A DNA stretch of 64,000 bases from NCBI GenBank assembly GCA_002395835.1, contig DGVD01000007.1, positions 1-64,000 on the forward strand, given 5' to 3'. The DNA comes from Bacteroidales bacterium UBA4293 (lineage in GTDB: Bacteria; Bacteroidota; Bacteroidia; Bacteroidales; Bacteroidaceae). The position numbers and the translations under genes were made by a program. How positions within the stretch are numbered: the stretch's first letter is position 1; each line of letters begins with the position of its first letter. The notes under the pieces are model-generated. The model was given only the letters and a program-made list of their open reading frames with translations. It made no database searches and was not told where the DNA came from. Below are positions 25,256-34,871 of the stretch, one piece after another.

Positions 25256-26485
25256 TCAAGGTTTGAACTTCTGTATAACCAATGCGCTATTTGTACCACC
25301 AAAACCAAATGAGTTGCTTAACACAGTATTGATGTCTGTATCTATCGTTTTAACGGCAAGGTTTAGCTTTTCAGAGTGTTCATCAGGGTTTTCAAAGTTT
25401 ATATTTGGGGCCACAAAATTATGATGCATCATGATTAATGAATATACAATTTCGCTAGCACCAGCCATCCAGCATTCATGTCCTGTCATCGACTTCGTAC
25501 TGCTAATAAGAGCATGTCTGCCATGGAAAAGTCTGTCCAAAGCAATGGCCTCGTACATATCACCCTGAAGAGTTGATGTGGCATGAGCATTAATATAATC
25601 AACATTATCTGGTGTAATACCAGCATCATTCATTGCACGACTCATAGCAATGACACAACCCTCATCACTAGGTTGAGATATTCCACCTCCATTAGAAGAG
25701 AAACCATATCCCACTACCTCTCCCAAAATTGTAGCACCACGAGCAACTGCATGATCATAACTTTCAAGGACCAATGCTGCAGCACCTCCACTAGGGATTA
25801 AACCATCACGGTCCCGGTCAAAAGGACGACTGGCCTTGGTAGGTTCATCCATACGTACGGAGAATGCAGAAAGAGCATCAAATGAAGCCATGGCATAATA
25901 ATTACATTCTTGAGCACCACCACAAAGGATCACATCCTGCAAACCCTGCTTAATCAACATATAACCCAATCCTATAGAATGACTGCCACTGGCACAAGCT
26001 GCGCTGATGGTAAAATTAACTCCTCTCAAATGAAAAATAGTGCTAAGATTCATATTGACAGTAGAATTCATAGACTGGAAGATCAGACCATAACCTATCA
26101 TGGCCGTGTCATGCTTCTCGTCCATAATCTTGGAAGTCTCAATAACCGGTTTTGCAGAAGAGTCATTACCGAAAATACAGCCAACTTCATTATTGAGAAG
26201 ATAGTCATTATCGATTCCAGACTGCTCAAATGCTTGACGGCTAGCCATATAGGCATATCTAGCTTCTTCAGACATTCCAGCTCTAGTATGTCTGTCAATC
26301 ATTGCTTTTGTAATTACAGGATCTTCAACTAAACCAGTAAGTCCAGAACGATAGCCATAAACTAATCGATCATTATCAATACCAATTCCAGATTTCCCTG
26401 TATATAGTGATTCTTTTACAGCTTCTACAGATGTTCCTAAACAGGACCAAATGCCCATACCTGTTATGACAACTCTATTTGACAT
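25256..26485 (-). CDS. FabF-type ketosynthase
   Basis: 409 residues, the length of FabF. Catalytic residues are in SAACASGSHS (Cys near 165), INAHATSTLQGD (first His) and KSMTGHECWMAGA (second His), with SNSFGFGGTNSAL at the end. It should condense acyl and malonyl groups on an ACP. It is the second gene of the run, 11 bases behind the ketoreductase, and is the most ordinary of the three ketosynthase-type proteins. Confidence 0.87.
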   Translation of the reverse strand: MSNRVVITGMGIWSCLGTSVEAVKESLYTGKSGIGIDNDRLVYGYRSGLTGLVEDPVITKAMIDRHTRAGMSEEARYAYMASRQAFEQSGIDNDYLLNNEVGCIFGNDSSAKPVIETSKIMDEKHDTAMIGYGLIFQSMNSTVNMNLSTIFHLRGVNFTISAACASGSHSIGLGYMLIKQGLQDVILCGGAQECNYYAMASFDALSAFSVRMDEPTKASRPFDRDRDGLIPSGGAAALVLESYDHAVARGATILGEVVGYGFSSNGGGISQPSDEGCVIAMSRAMNDAGITPDNVDYINAHATSTLQGDMYEAIALDRLFHGRHALISSTKSMTGHECWMAGASEIVYSLIMMHHNFVAPNINFENPDEHSEKLNLAVKTIDTDINTVLSNSFGFGGTNSALVIQKFKP

Positions 26486-26496
26486 GAATCTTATCT

Positions 26497-27228
26497 TTAT
26501 GTATATAAACCACCATTTATGTTAATAACTTCTCCTGTAATGTAAGCTGCCTCAGGAGAAACAAGGAACTTAACAACAGCAGCAACTTCCTCCGGCTTCC
26601 CGAAACGGCCCACAGGAATCATTTTTTTCAAATCATCTTCAGGCAGATCCTTAGTCATATCCGTTTCAATAAAACCTGGTGCTACTGCATTCACCGTTAC
26701 CCCTCTAGGAGCTACTTCCTGTGCTAAAGCTTTTGTAGCTCCTATTAGAGCTGCCTTAGCTGCACTGTAATTAGCTTGACCAGGAAGTCCCTTCAACCCT
26801 GACAGAGAAGCGATATTTACGATACGCCCACCTCGTTTCCGAGGCATCATGTGTTTAAGCAGACGGCGTGTAATGTAAAAAAATCCATCCAAAGTTGTAT
26901 CAAGAACATTATGCCATTCATCATCCGACATCATAAAAAGCACATTATCTCGACGAATACCTGCATTATTTACCAAAACTGAAATGTAATCATCAGGATG
27001 AGTACTTTCCCAGTCATCCAAGGCAGATTCCAATTGAACTTTATCGGATACATCAAACCGAAGAAGTTCAGCTTTACCACCATCTTCTTCTATCAGCCTT
27101 TTAGTGGTTTCAGCAGCCTCTGTATTTGACTGATAATTTATGATGACAGGAAAACCTATCTTTGAAAGGACAATGCAAATAGCACGACCAATACCTCTAG
27201 ACCCGCCAGTTACGAGTGCATATTTCAT
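26497..27228 (-). CDS. FabG-type 3-oxoacyl-ACP reductase
   Basis: 243-residue short-chain dehydrogenase. The cofactor loop is TGGSRGIGRA at the start, NNAG and the active site Ser in ASLSG, then YSAAKAA, and PGFIETDM near the end, all typical of FabG. It would reduce 3-oxoacyl-ACP in each extension cycle of the polyene. It is the first gene of the 22-gene run and its upstream region holds the only clear promoter candidates for the cluster. Confidence 0.88.
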   Translation of the reverse strand: MKYALVTGGSRGIGRAICIVLSKIGFPVIINYQSNTEAAETTKRLIEEDGGKAELLRFDVSDKVQLESALDDWESTHPDDYISVLVNNAGIRRDNVLFMMSDDEWHNVLDTTLDGFFYITRRLLKHMMPRKRGGRIVNIASLSGLKGLPGQANYSAAKAALIGATKALAQEVAPRGVTVNAVAPGFIETDMTKDLPEDDLKKMIPVGRFGKPEEVAAVVKFLVSPEAAYITGEVININGGLYT

Positions 27229-27269
27229 ACTTAATTTTATCTTAAAATTAATTTATTATTTTTAGATTT

Positions 27270-27290
27270 CAAAATTAGGGTACAAATTTA
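27270..27290 (-). promoter_or_regulatory. Candidate promoter of the polyene cluster
   Basis: Two -7 type boxes read on the minus strand: TAATTTTG (27277 down to 27270) and TAAATTTG (27290 down to 27283). Neither has a clear TTTG at the right upstream distance. The gap 27229-27524 otherwise holds only the bglX terminator, so the cluster needs a promoter here, but it may depend on an activator. Confidence 0.4.
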
Positions 27291-27470
27291 CAAAAAATAG
27301 AGCAATTTAAGAAGAGGAAAACTAAAAACTCTTTTCCTAAAGGAAAAAAGAACAATTATTCAGCTAAATATAACAAGTAAAAAAGCAGCGATGAATATTC
27401 AAATAAGCACCTAGAACAATTAAAGCGTTAAAACATCAAAGACAAATTAAACGCTAATAATAAATGAGTT

Positions 27471-27505
27471 AAAAAAAAGAGGAAGAACTAGTCTTCCTCC
27501 TTTTT
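27471..27505 (-). terminator. Rho-independent terminator of bglX
   Basis: Read on the minus strand, an 8-bp stem (27492-27499 with 27479-27486) is followed by eight T's (the A-run 27471-27478 on the plus strand). It separates bglX from the polyene cluster. Confidence 0.8.
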
Positions 27506-27524
27506 CCAAGATATTTAATATCTA

Positions 27525-29861
27525 CTAATCAGTAACAGTTAATAATTGTTTTTTCACGTCACGACAGTTTGGACCTATCTGAATTTCGAAATCACCAGGT
27601 TCACAAACATACTTTAGATCATGGTTATAATACTTCAAATCCTCAGCAGTAATAGTAAATTCAACCGTCTTGGTTTCACCTGGTTTAAGAGAAATCTTCT
27701 GGAATTTCTTCAGTTCTTGAACAGGACGTGTACTTGTAGCAATCAAATCACGGATATAAAGTTGAACAGTTTCTTTACCCTCACGATTACCCGTATTCTT
27801 CACAGTTACAGATGCCTTAACCTCTCCATTCTGAGCCATTTTAGCAGCAGACAATTTTACATCTGAATACTCATAAGTAGTGTAACTTAAACCATAACCA
27901 AATGGATATAGAGGGGCATTAACAACATCTAAATAATTAGATCTGAAACGAACATAAGGAGCATCATCACTGCTCTGTGGTCTACCAGTGTTCTTATGAT
28001 TGTAAGAATATGGCAACTGTCCTAAAGCTCTTGGGAAACTAGTAGTTAGTTTCGCACTTGGGTTAGCATCACCAAACAATACATCTGCAATAGCATGTCC
28101 TGCTTCAATTCCTGGGAACCAAGCATTTAAAATAGCTGGTACATTTGCATCTTCCCAAGTCAGAATCAATGGACGACCAGTGAAGACAACCAGAACTACA
28201 GGTTTACCTGTTGCTACAAGTGCCTTTAACAATGCCTCCTGTGGTTCAGGAATAATAGGGTTAGCACGTGATGTACCTTCACCATTCATATTGGCATTTT
28301 CACCAAGTGCTGCAACAATAACATCAGAAGAACGTGCTACACGCAGAGCCTCAGCCAACAAATCAGCCTCAGAACGAGCATGAACTTTAGATGCATCACC
28401 ACCTCTAGCCAAACCCATAGCACGACCAGCAACAGTCTTTTCAGTAGTTTCATCAGAAAGCAACCAACTGCCTTCAGCATAGGTTACGGTACCACCTTGA
28501 CCTGCGACAGCTTCTTCCAAACCTTGCTTCAAAGACACAGGTTTACGAGTCTTAGAATAACCACTCCAAGAACCAACCATATCAGCTGCACGATCTGCCA
28601 TAGGACCGATCAAAGCAATTCTCTTATTCTTGGTCAAAGGCAAAAGGTTTCCATCGTTTTTCAATAACACCTGACAATCCTGAGCCACTTTACGAGCTTG
28701 GTCTACATGTGCCTGAGCACCTAAAATCTCTTCAGCACGCTTTTCATCACAATACTTATATGGATCATCAAAAAGACCCAACTTATATTTTGCCTCCAAA
28801 ACTCTGCGACATGCGGTATCAATATCTTTTTCTGAAATCAGGCCCTTCTCCAAGTTTTCTTTACAATACTTGAAGAGATATTCACTTACCATATCCATGT
28901 CAATACCAGCCTTCAATGCACGAGCAGCAACAGTTGGCTCATCACCTATACCATGATAGGTCATTTCCATGATACCTGTATAATCAGTAACAATAAATCC
29001 GTCAAATCCCCAAGTGCCACGAAGCAACTCATTCATTAGATAATCATTGGCAGTAGCAGGTATTCCTTCAAATTCATTAAAGGAAGCCATATAAGAACCA
29101 GCACCAGCTTCACAAGCAGCCTTATAAGGAAGCATGTATTCATTTAAAGCGCGTTGACGGCTCATATCTACTGTGTTATAATCACGTCCAGCTTCTGCTC
29201 CACCATACAAAGCGTAATGCTTAACGCAAGCCATAACATTGTCGTTACGAGTCAAATCACCATCACTCTGATAACCTTTAACCAATGCCTTTGCCACTTC
29301 CGCACCTAAATATGGGTCTTCACCTGCACCTTCAGCAATTCGTCCCCAACGAGCATCGTGACAGATGTCAACCATAGGAGAAAATACCCAATCTACTCCA
29401 CTTGCAGAAGCTTCAATAGCAGAAGTACGAGCTACTTTCTCGATAAGATCCATATCCCATGAAGTAGACATACCCAAAGGAATAGGGAACGTAATGTCAT
29501 AACCATGGATTACGTCAAAACCAAAAATCAAAGGAATACCCAAACGAGATTTTTCTACAGCGATTTTCTGCACTTCCTTAATGGCCTTAACATCTCTCAT
29601 TCCGAAGAGACCACCAATCTCTCCATTGGTGATACGAGTTGCCAAAGGAGATTCTTCTCCATCCTTTCCCTCACCAGCAACAAATCCTCCTGCAACTGGA
29701 AGATTCAATTGACCGATTTTTTCTTCTAATGTCATCTTAGACATCAAATCTGATACAAAAGAATCCATGTCCGATCCTTTTTTCTGACCACAGCCGGTCA
29801 GAAAAGCCAAAGCAAGAAATGATAATGCTACAGCTTTAATGGTTAAAAAGTTTCTTTTCAT
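27525..29861 (-). CDS. bglX: Beta-glucosidase, GH3, lipoprotein
   Basis: 778-residue glycoside hydrolase family 3 enzyme, close to BglX in length. A lipoprotein signal ends FLTGC. The GH3 N-terminal barrel has GFDVIHGYDITFPIP, the nucleophile-loop region GFIVTDYTGIMEMTYHG (Asp in VTDY), and the second domain VALGENANMNGEGTSRAN; a fibronectin type III-like domain closes the protein (about 660-775). It should hydrolyse terminal beta-glucosides from oligosaccharides in the periplasm or at the surface. A -7 box TACCTTTG lies 35 bases upstream (29903 down to 29896). It has its own terminator, so it is not part of the polyene unit. Confidence 0.92.
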   Translation of the reverse strand: MKRNFLTIKAVALSFLALAFLTGCGQKKGSDMDSFVSDLMSKMTLEEKIGQLNLPVAGGFVAGEGKDGEESPLATRITNGEIGGLFGMRDVKAIKEVQKIAVEKSRLGIPLIFGFDVIHGYDITFPIPLGMSTSWDMDLIEKVARTSAIEASASGVDWVFSPMVDICHDARWGRIAEGAGEDPYLGAEVAKALVKGYQSDGDLTRNDNVMACVKHYALYGGAEAGRDYNTVDMSRQRALNEYMLPYKAACEAGAGSYMASFNEFEGIPATANDYLMNELLRGTWGFDGFIVTDYTGIMEMTYHGIGDEPTVAARALKAGIDMDMVSEYLFKYCKENLEKGLISEKDIDTACRRVLEAKYKLGLFDDPYKYCDEKRAEEILGAQAHVDQARKVAQDCQVLLKNDGNLLPLTKNKRIALIGPMADRAADMVGSWSGYSKTRKPVSLKQGLEEAVAGQGGTVTYAEGSWLLSDETTEKTVAGRAMGLARGGDASKVHARSEADLLAEALRVARSSDVIVAALGENANMNGEGTSRANPIIPEPQEALLKALVATGKPVVLVVFTGRPLILTWEDANVPAILNAWFPGIEAGHAIADVLFGDANPSAKLTTSFPRALGQLPYSYNHKNTGRPQSSDDAPYVRFRSNYLDVVNAPLYPFGYGLSYTTYEYSDVKLSAAKMAQNGEVKASVTVKNTGNREGKETVQLYIRDLIATSTRPVQELKKFQKISLKPGETKTVEFTITAEDLKYYNHDLKYVCEPGDFEIQIGPNCRDVKKQLLTVTD

Positions 29862-29895
29862 ATTAAAGTTTTATTAAAAATTTAAGGTCACGATT

Positions 29896-29903
29896 CAAAG
29901 GTA
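29896..29903 (-). promoter_or_regulatory. -7 box of bglX
   Basis: TACCTTTG on the minus strand, 34 bases upstream of the bglX ATG. No matching -33 TTTG is clear because that part lies in the 3' end of tilS. Confidence 0.5.
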
Positions 29904-29912
29904 AATAGATTT

Positions 29913-31265
29913 TTATTGTTGAAGAAATTTTAAACGGAAAATCTTAGAAGTAGATGAATCTAAGGCATGTAAACCACTAATTCTACGACCTACGACCCAG
30001 ATAATATCACCATCAGCAGAACAAAGAACCAATTGCCTTTTTTTATCCCACAAAGGAACCTTCAGATCTGTCAAGAAATCACTAACTAACTTTTTCCTTT
30101 CCATACCGAATGGAACAAATTTATCCCCTTGTTGAACTCTACGTAATAATAAAGGAAAATGAAGTTTTTCAAGATCAAATAGTGCGATATTAGGTTCTTT
30201 CTCCAATATCCGATATTCTTCTTTATGAATAGAATTTATTTCAATCATGGCTTCATCAAACGATATATATTTATCTGATTGATTGATATATACACATTTT
30301 GAATCATCAGAAATAACTGGAGTTATTCGAACGGTTTCTCTATCAACTAAAAGACTCCACTTATCTGAATAGAATACTTTGCCAGAAGCATACAAAGGTA
30401 AATTTAAATAATCAGAAACTTGAGCCTCATTAAAACCATATAAACTTAGAATTTCAAACCATACAGATTTCGCACCTGGGAAATTGGTAGTAGATTCTGT
30501 TCTTTTCAATAAAAGAGGACTAGAACCTAACTCATAATTTTCATCTAAAATCAGGTCTTTACAAATTTCTCTCACCCTTTCTTCATAAAGCAATTCAACC
30601 TCTCTAAAACGAGACATCGTCTGACTTAAGGTTTGAATGATAGAAGGGTTTAATTCTTTTAAAACGGGAATAACCTCAGAACGAATTTTATTTCGTTTAT
30701 ATTCATTTAATAAATTAGTACTGTCTAAAACAAAATCTTGACCTCTAGACTTTAAATAGTTCAATATTTCATTTTTAGTAACACATAAAAAAGGACGAAT
30801 AACATCTCCATTTTTAGGAAGCATTCCCCTTATTCCATGAATACCTGTCCCTCGAACCAAATTAATAAACATAGTTTCTGCTTGATCGTCCTGATGATGG
30901 GCTACAGCTAAAGTAGGAATACTTAGAGAATCCATGATTTTTCTAAAGTAAGTATATCGAAGTTCTCGAGCAGCCATTTCAATGCTGATTTTATGTTCTT
31001 GAGCATAATTCTCAGTCTGAAAATCCACCACCTGCAGTTCAATCTTTTCCCTGTCGCACAATTTACGAACAAACGATTCATCACGGTTAGACTCTTCACC
31101 TCTCAAATGGAAATTACAATGTGCAGCTACAACATTATAACCCAGTGATTTTAACACTAAAATTAGAGCTACCGAATCGGCACCCCCACTTAAACCTACT
31201 AGAACTTTACCATGAGGTTCTAACAGGTTGTTTTGTGTGATAAAAGACTGTATTTTATTCTCCAT
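29913..31265 (-). CDS. tilS: tRNA(Ile)-lysidine synthase
   Basis: 450-residue ATP pyrophosphatase that makes lysidine at C34 of tRNA-Ile(CAU). The PP-loop GLSGGADSVALIL is near residue 25, followed by CNFHLRGEESNRDE and AVAHHQDDQAETMFINLVRG, and a C-terminal TilS domain with KFVPFGMERKKLVSDFLTDL near the end. It overlaps the ABC-F gene by 11 bases, so they are translated together. Confidence 0.92.
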   Translation of the reverse strand: MENKIQSFITQNNLLEPHGKVLVGLSGGADSVALILVLKSLGYNVVAAHCNFHLRGEESNRDESFVRKLCDREKIELQVVDFQTENYAQEHKISIEMAARELRYTYFRKIMDSLSIPTLAVAHHQDDQAETMFINLVRGTGIHGIRGMLPKNGDVIRPFLCVTKNEILNYLKSRGQDFVLDSTNLLNEYKRNKIRSEVIPVLKELNPSIIQTLSQTMSRFREVELLYEERVREICKDLILDENYELGSSPLLLKRTESTTNFPGAKSVWFEILSLYGFNEAQVSDYLNLPLYASGKVFYSDKWSLLVDRETVRITPVISDDSKCVYINQSDKYISFDEAMIEINSIHKEEYRILEKEPNIALFDLEKLHFPLLLRRVQQGDKFVPFGMERKKLVSDFLTDLKVPLWDKKRQLVLCSADGDIIWVVGRRISGLHALDSSTSKIFRLKFLQQ

Positions 31266-32871
31266 ACAAACTTAATCGCAATTCTTTAATCCTAGGGTCT
31301 GAAATATAATCATCATAATCCATTATCTTATCAATAATACCATTAGGAGTTAATTCAATAATCCTATTGGCAACAGTTTCGATAAATTCATGATCATGAC
31401 TAGCAAACAGGACGTTACCTTTATATAATTTGAGATTATTATTGAATGCCTGAATACTTTCCAAGTCCAAATGATTCGTTGGGGTATCCAGAATAATGCA
31501 ATTTGCATTTTTCAACTGCATACGAGCAATCATACATCTCATTTTCTCTCCACCGGACAAGACATTCACTTTTTTCAAAACTTCTTCACCTGAAAATAAC
31601 ATCCTGCCAAGAAAACTTTTGAAATATACTTCATTGCCTTCTCCAAACTGACTCAACCATTCTATTAGATTTTTATCACTTTGGAAATATTCCGTGTTAT
31701 CCAAAGGTAGATATGCAGTGGTGATAGTTATTCCCCATTTATAGGTTCCTTCTGCAGGAATAATATTTCCATTTATAATTTCAAATAACGTGGTCATAGC
31801 CTTAGGGTTACGACTTAAAAAGACAATCTTATCTCCTTTTTCTACGTTAAAGCTAACATTCTGAAACAAGACAGAACCATCATCGTTATAAGCTTTTAAG
31901 CCTTCTACCTCTAAAATCTGATTACCAGGCTCACGATCGATATTAAAAATTATACCCGGATATTTACGACTTGAAGGCTGAATCTCATCCACTGTTAGTT
32001 TCTCTAACATTTTCTTTCGGCTAGTAGTCTGTTTACTCTTTGCCACATTAGCAGAAAATCTTCGGATAAACTCTTCCAATTCCTTTCTTTTTTCCTCAGC
32101 CTTAGCCCGTTGATTCTGAGCCTGTCTAAGAGCAAGCTGAGAACTTTCATACCAAAAACTATAATTTCCTGCAAACAGATTAACCTTACCAAAGTCGATA
32201 TCTACAGTATGAGTACAGACAGAATCCAAGAAGTGACGGTCATGACTTACCACCAAAACCGTATGTTCAAAATTACTAAGATACTCTTCTAACCAAGAAA
32301 CTGTTTCCATATCTAAATCATTGGTTGGTTCATCCAGCAACAAATTGTCAGGATTTCCAAAAAGAGCTTGAGCCAACATAACCCGAACTTTTTCTTTTCC
32401 ACTTAAAGCTGCCATTGACTCATTATGCAGGGATTCTTTAATGCCTAGACCACTAAGCAAAGCTGCAGCATCACTTTCAGCATTCCAGCCATCCATTTCT
32501 GCAAACTTTTCCTCTAATTCGCTTGCTCTAATGCCATCTTTGTCGTCAAAATCTTCTTTAGCATATAAATACTCACGCTCCTGCATTATATCCCATAATG
32601 GTTTATGCCCCATCAGCACGGTATTCAAGACCGTACAATTATCGAATTTAAAGTGATCTTGGCTTAAAACAGACAATCTTTCCCCAGGGCCAAGAGTTAC
32701 AGTACCTTTTGTGGGCTCCAATTCTCCAGAAAGTGCTTTTAATAAAGTGGATTTTCCTGCACCATTAGCACCTATTATGCCATATATATTTCCACTAGTA
32801 AACTTAAGATTGACATCCCTATATAAAACCCTTTTACCAAACTGAATAGCTAAATTTGAAACTGTTATCAT
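31255..32871 (-). CDS. ABC-F family ATPase (YbiT-like)
   Basis: 538 residues with two ATP-binding domains and no membrane segments. Domain 1 has Walker A GANGAGKST, signature LSGKE and Walker B LLLDEPTNDLD; domain 2 has signature LSGGE and IILDTPTNHLD. The linker (about 240-310) is rich in charged residues. ABC-F proteins act on the ribosome in translation control or antibiotic protection. The catalytic Glu of domain 2 is replaced by Thr (LDTPTN where LDEPTN is usual). The gap to grpE is divergent. Confidence 0.85.
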   Translation of the reverse strand: MITVSNLAIQFGKRVLYRDVNLKFTSGNIYGIIGANGAGKSTLLKALSGELEPTKGTVTLGPGERLSVLSQDHFKFDNCTVLNTVLMGHKPLWDIMQEREYLYAKEDFDDKDGIRASELEEKFAEMDGWNAESDAAALLSGLGIKESLHNESMAALSGKEKVRVMLAQALFGNPDNLLLDEPTNDLDMETVSWLEEYLSNFEHTVLVVSHDRHFLDSVCTHTVDIDFGKVNLFAGNYSFWYESSQLALRQAQNQRAKAEEKRKELEEFIRRFSANVAKSKQTTSRKKMLEKLTVDEIQPSSRKYPGIIFNIDREPGNQILEVEGLKAYNDDGSVLFQNVSFNVEKGDKIVFLSRNPKAMTTLFEIINGNIIPAEGTYKWGITITTAYLPLDNTEYFQSDKNLIEWLSQFGEGNEVYFKSFLGRMLFSGEEVLKKVNVLSGGEKMRCMIARMQLKNANCIILDTPTNHLDLESIQAFNNNLKLYKGNVLFASHDHEFIETVANRIIELTPNGIIDKIMDYDDYISDPRIKELRLSLYGE

Positions 32872-32895
32872 AATTAATCAATATATTTTAGTGTG

Positions 32896-32958
32896 CAAAA
32901 TTAATATTTTAATTGGATTATAATGACAAAAATGTCACAAATAAGGAGAGTTTGTCAT
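32896..32958. promoter_or_regulatory. Divergent regulatory region between ABC-F and grpE
   Basis: A minus-strand -7 box TAATTTTG (32903 down to 32896) serves the ABC-F gene. An inverted repeat, ATGACAAA at 32923-32930 and TTTGTCAT at 32951-32958, lies between the two genes. No CIRCE element is seen, so control of grpE-dnaJ does not look HrcA-dependent. Confidence 0.4.
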
Positions 32959-33022
32959 ATATAACCTTCCTTCAAACAAAGTGGCAAAGATTTTGTTATT
33001 AAAAAGAAAAAATTTAGAAATC

Positions 33023-33673
33023 ATGGAAAATAAAGAAAACATTAAAGAAGAAAATAAAAACAGTGTAGAAAACGCTGCTGAAAATAATTTCGAAAATTCA
33101 ACAGAAGAAAAAGTTCAGCAAGAGCAACAGGAACCAGAAGCAAATCAAGATACTGAAAAGGAAGCAGAAGCACAACCCGAGGGTGAACCAGAACCAGAGC
33201 CAACGGAAGAGGAAAAACTTCAGCAAAAACTGGATGAACAAACCAGGCAAACTGCTGCAATGCAAGATAAGTATCTTCGGTTAATGGCTGAATTTGATAA
33301 TTTTCGTAAACGTACAAATGTAGAAAAAGCAGACCTGATTAAAAGTGCAGGAGCCAAAGTCATTACAAATATCCTTCCCGTTTTGGACGATTTCGAAAGA
33401 GCTTTAAAAAACATGGAAAAAGCTGAAGACGTTAAATCTATACTTACGGGAGTTGAACTAATATATCAAAAATTCTTAACTACACTCCAAAAAGAAGGAC
33501 TACATCCAATAAACACAGAAGATGCTGATTTTAATGTAGACTTCCACGAGGCCATCGCACTTGTGCCAGCGCCAACACCTGAATTAAAGGGTAAAGTATT
33601 AGATTGCGTGCAGACTGGCTATACACTTAATGAGAAAGTTATTCGTCATGCAAAGGTAGCTGTAGGTCAGTAA
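33023..33673 (+). CDS. grpE: Nucleotide exchange factor GrpE
   Basis: 216 residues. A Glu-rich, low-complexity N-terminal part (about 1-75) is followed by the long helix YLRLMAEFDNFRKRTNVEKA and the C-terminal FHEAIALVPAPTPELKGKVL and VIRHAKVAVG, the family end. GrpE releases ADP from DnaK. The ATG at 33023 is preferred to the GTG at 32981, because the extra 14 residues are basic and unlike GrpE. dnaJ follows after 16 bases; dnaK is not in the window. Confidence 0.92.
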   Translation: MENKENIKEENKNSVENAAENNFENSTEEKVQQEQQEPEANQDTEKEAEAQPEGEPEPEPTEEEKLQQKLDEQTRQTAAMQDKYLRLMAEFDNFRKRTNVEKADLIKSAGAKVITNILPVLDDFERALKNMEKAEDVKSILTGVELIYQKFLTTLQKEGLHPINTEDADFNVDFHEAIALVPAPTPELKGKVLDCVQTGYTLNEKVIRHAKVAVGQ

Positions 33674-33689
33674 AATTATAATAGGTATT

Positions 33690-34865
33690 ATGGCAACGAA
33701 AAGAGATTATTATGAGATACTAGGGGTGGATAAAAATGCCACAGCCCAAGAAATAAAAGCTGCTTACAAGAAGATGGCTATCAAATATCACCCAGACCGA
33801 AATCCTGGTGATAAGGAAGCTGAAGAGAAATTCAAGGAAGCAGCTGAAGCCTATGATGTACTACGTGACGAAAATAAGCGTGCTCGTTATGACCAGTTTG
33901 GACCTGAAGGTGTAAATGGCGCCGGAGGATTTGGCGGATTTGGTGGTTCAAGCATGAATATGGACGATATATTCTCCATGTTTGGAGACATCTTTGGTGG
34001 GCATGGAAATTTCTCAGGTTTTAGCGGATTCGGAGGTTCTTCATCTCGCAGACCACAACAATTTAGGGGCTCAGACCTTCGTATGCGAGTTCGTTTGAGC
34101 TTAAAAGAAATAGCCTCAGGATGTACCAAGAAGTTCATGCTGAAAAAAGATGTATCTTGCCCACATTGTAATGGAACTGGAGCAGAAGGTGGCAAAGAGG
34201 CAACTGAAACCTGTACCACTTGTCATGGTAGCGGAATGGTTACAAGGACCCAAAAAAGTATTTTTGGAATGATGCAGACTCAAAGTGTCTGTCCTACTTG
34301 TAATGGCGAAGGAAAGATTATCAAGAATAAGTGCTCATATTGTCACGGAGAAGGTGTAATCAAAGGAGAAGAACTTGTTGAGGTTAACATCCCAGCAGGT
34401 GTTGCAGAGGGCATGATCGTAACAGTGCCTGGCAAGGGTAATGCAGGACGTCATAATGGCATTGCAGGTGATGTTCAGGTTATTATTGCTGAAGAGCCAA
34501 ATAAAGAACTGATACGAGATGGTAATGATTTAGTTTACAACTTACTTCTACCATTCCCTACCGCAGCTTTGGGAGGAGCTGTAGAAGTGCCTACAGTTGA
34601 CGGTAAAGTAAGAATAAAAATTGACCCAGGAACCCAACCCGGTAAAGTTATGAGACTTCGTGGTAAGGGACTGCCAATTTTGGACAGTTACGGAAGAACT
34701 CACGGGAATGGAGATGAATTGGTACAGATTAGTATTTATGTTCCAGAAGCTTTAAATAAAGATGAAAAGAACATGATGGAAAAACTGCAGAATAGCAGTA
34801 ATTTTGTCCCAAATCAAAGTTTAAAAGAAAGTATTTTCAAGAAATTCCGTAAGTTTTTTGACTAA
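33690..34865 (+). CDS. dnaJ: Chaperone DnaJ
   Basis: 391-residue type I J-protein. Residues 1-70 are the J domain with HPD in IKYHPDRNPG, then a Gly/Phe-rich stretch (about 75-125), four zinc repeats CPHCNGTG, CTTCHGSG, CPTCNGEG and CSYCHGEG, and the C-terminal substrate domain. It stimulates DnaK ATPase and delivers substrates. It is co-transcribed with grpE and followed by folC after 6 bases. Confidence 0.95.
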   Translation: MATKRDYYEILGVDKNATAQEIKAAYKKMAIKYHPDRNPGDKEAEEKFKEAAEAYDVLRDENKRARYDQFGPEGVNGAGGFGGFGGSSMNMDDIFSMFGDIFGGHGNFSGFSGFGGSSSRRPQQFRGSDLRMRVRLSLKEIASGCTKKFMLKKDVSCPHCNGTGAEGGKEATETCTTCHGSGMVTRTQKSIFGMMQTQSVCPTCNGEGKIIKNKCSYCHGEGVIKGEELVEVNIPAGVAEGMIVTVPGKGNAGRHNGIAGDVQVIIAEEPNKELIRDGNDLVYNLLLPFPTAALGGAVEVPTVDGKVRIKIDPGTQPGKVMRLRGKGLPILDSYGRTHGNGDELVQISIYVPEALNKDEKNMMEKLQNSSNFVPNQSLKESIFKKFRKFFD

Positions 34866-34871
34866 ACAAGC

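Noticed and set aside
32940..33022. CIRCE element or HrcA control of grpE
   Set aside because: No TTAGCACTC-N9-GAGTGCTAA sequence is seen and no hrcA is adjacent.
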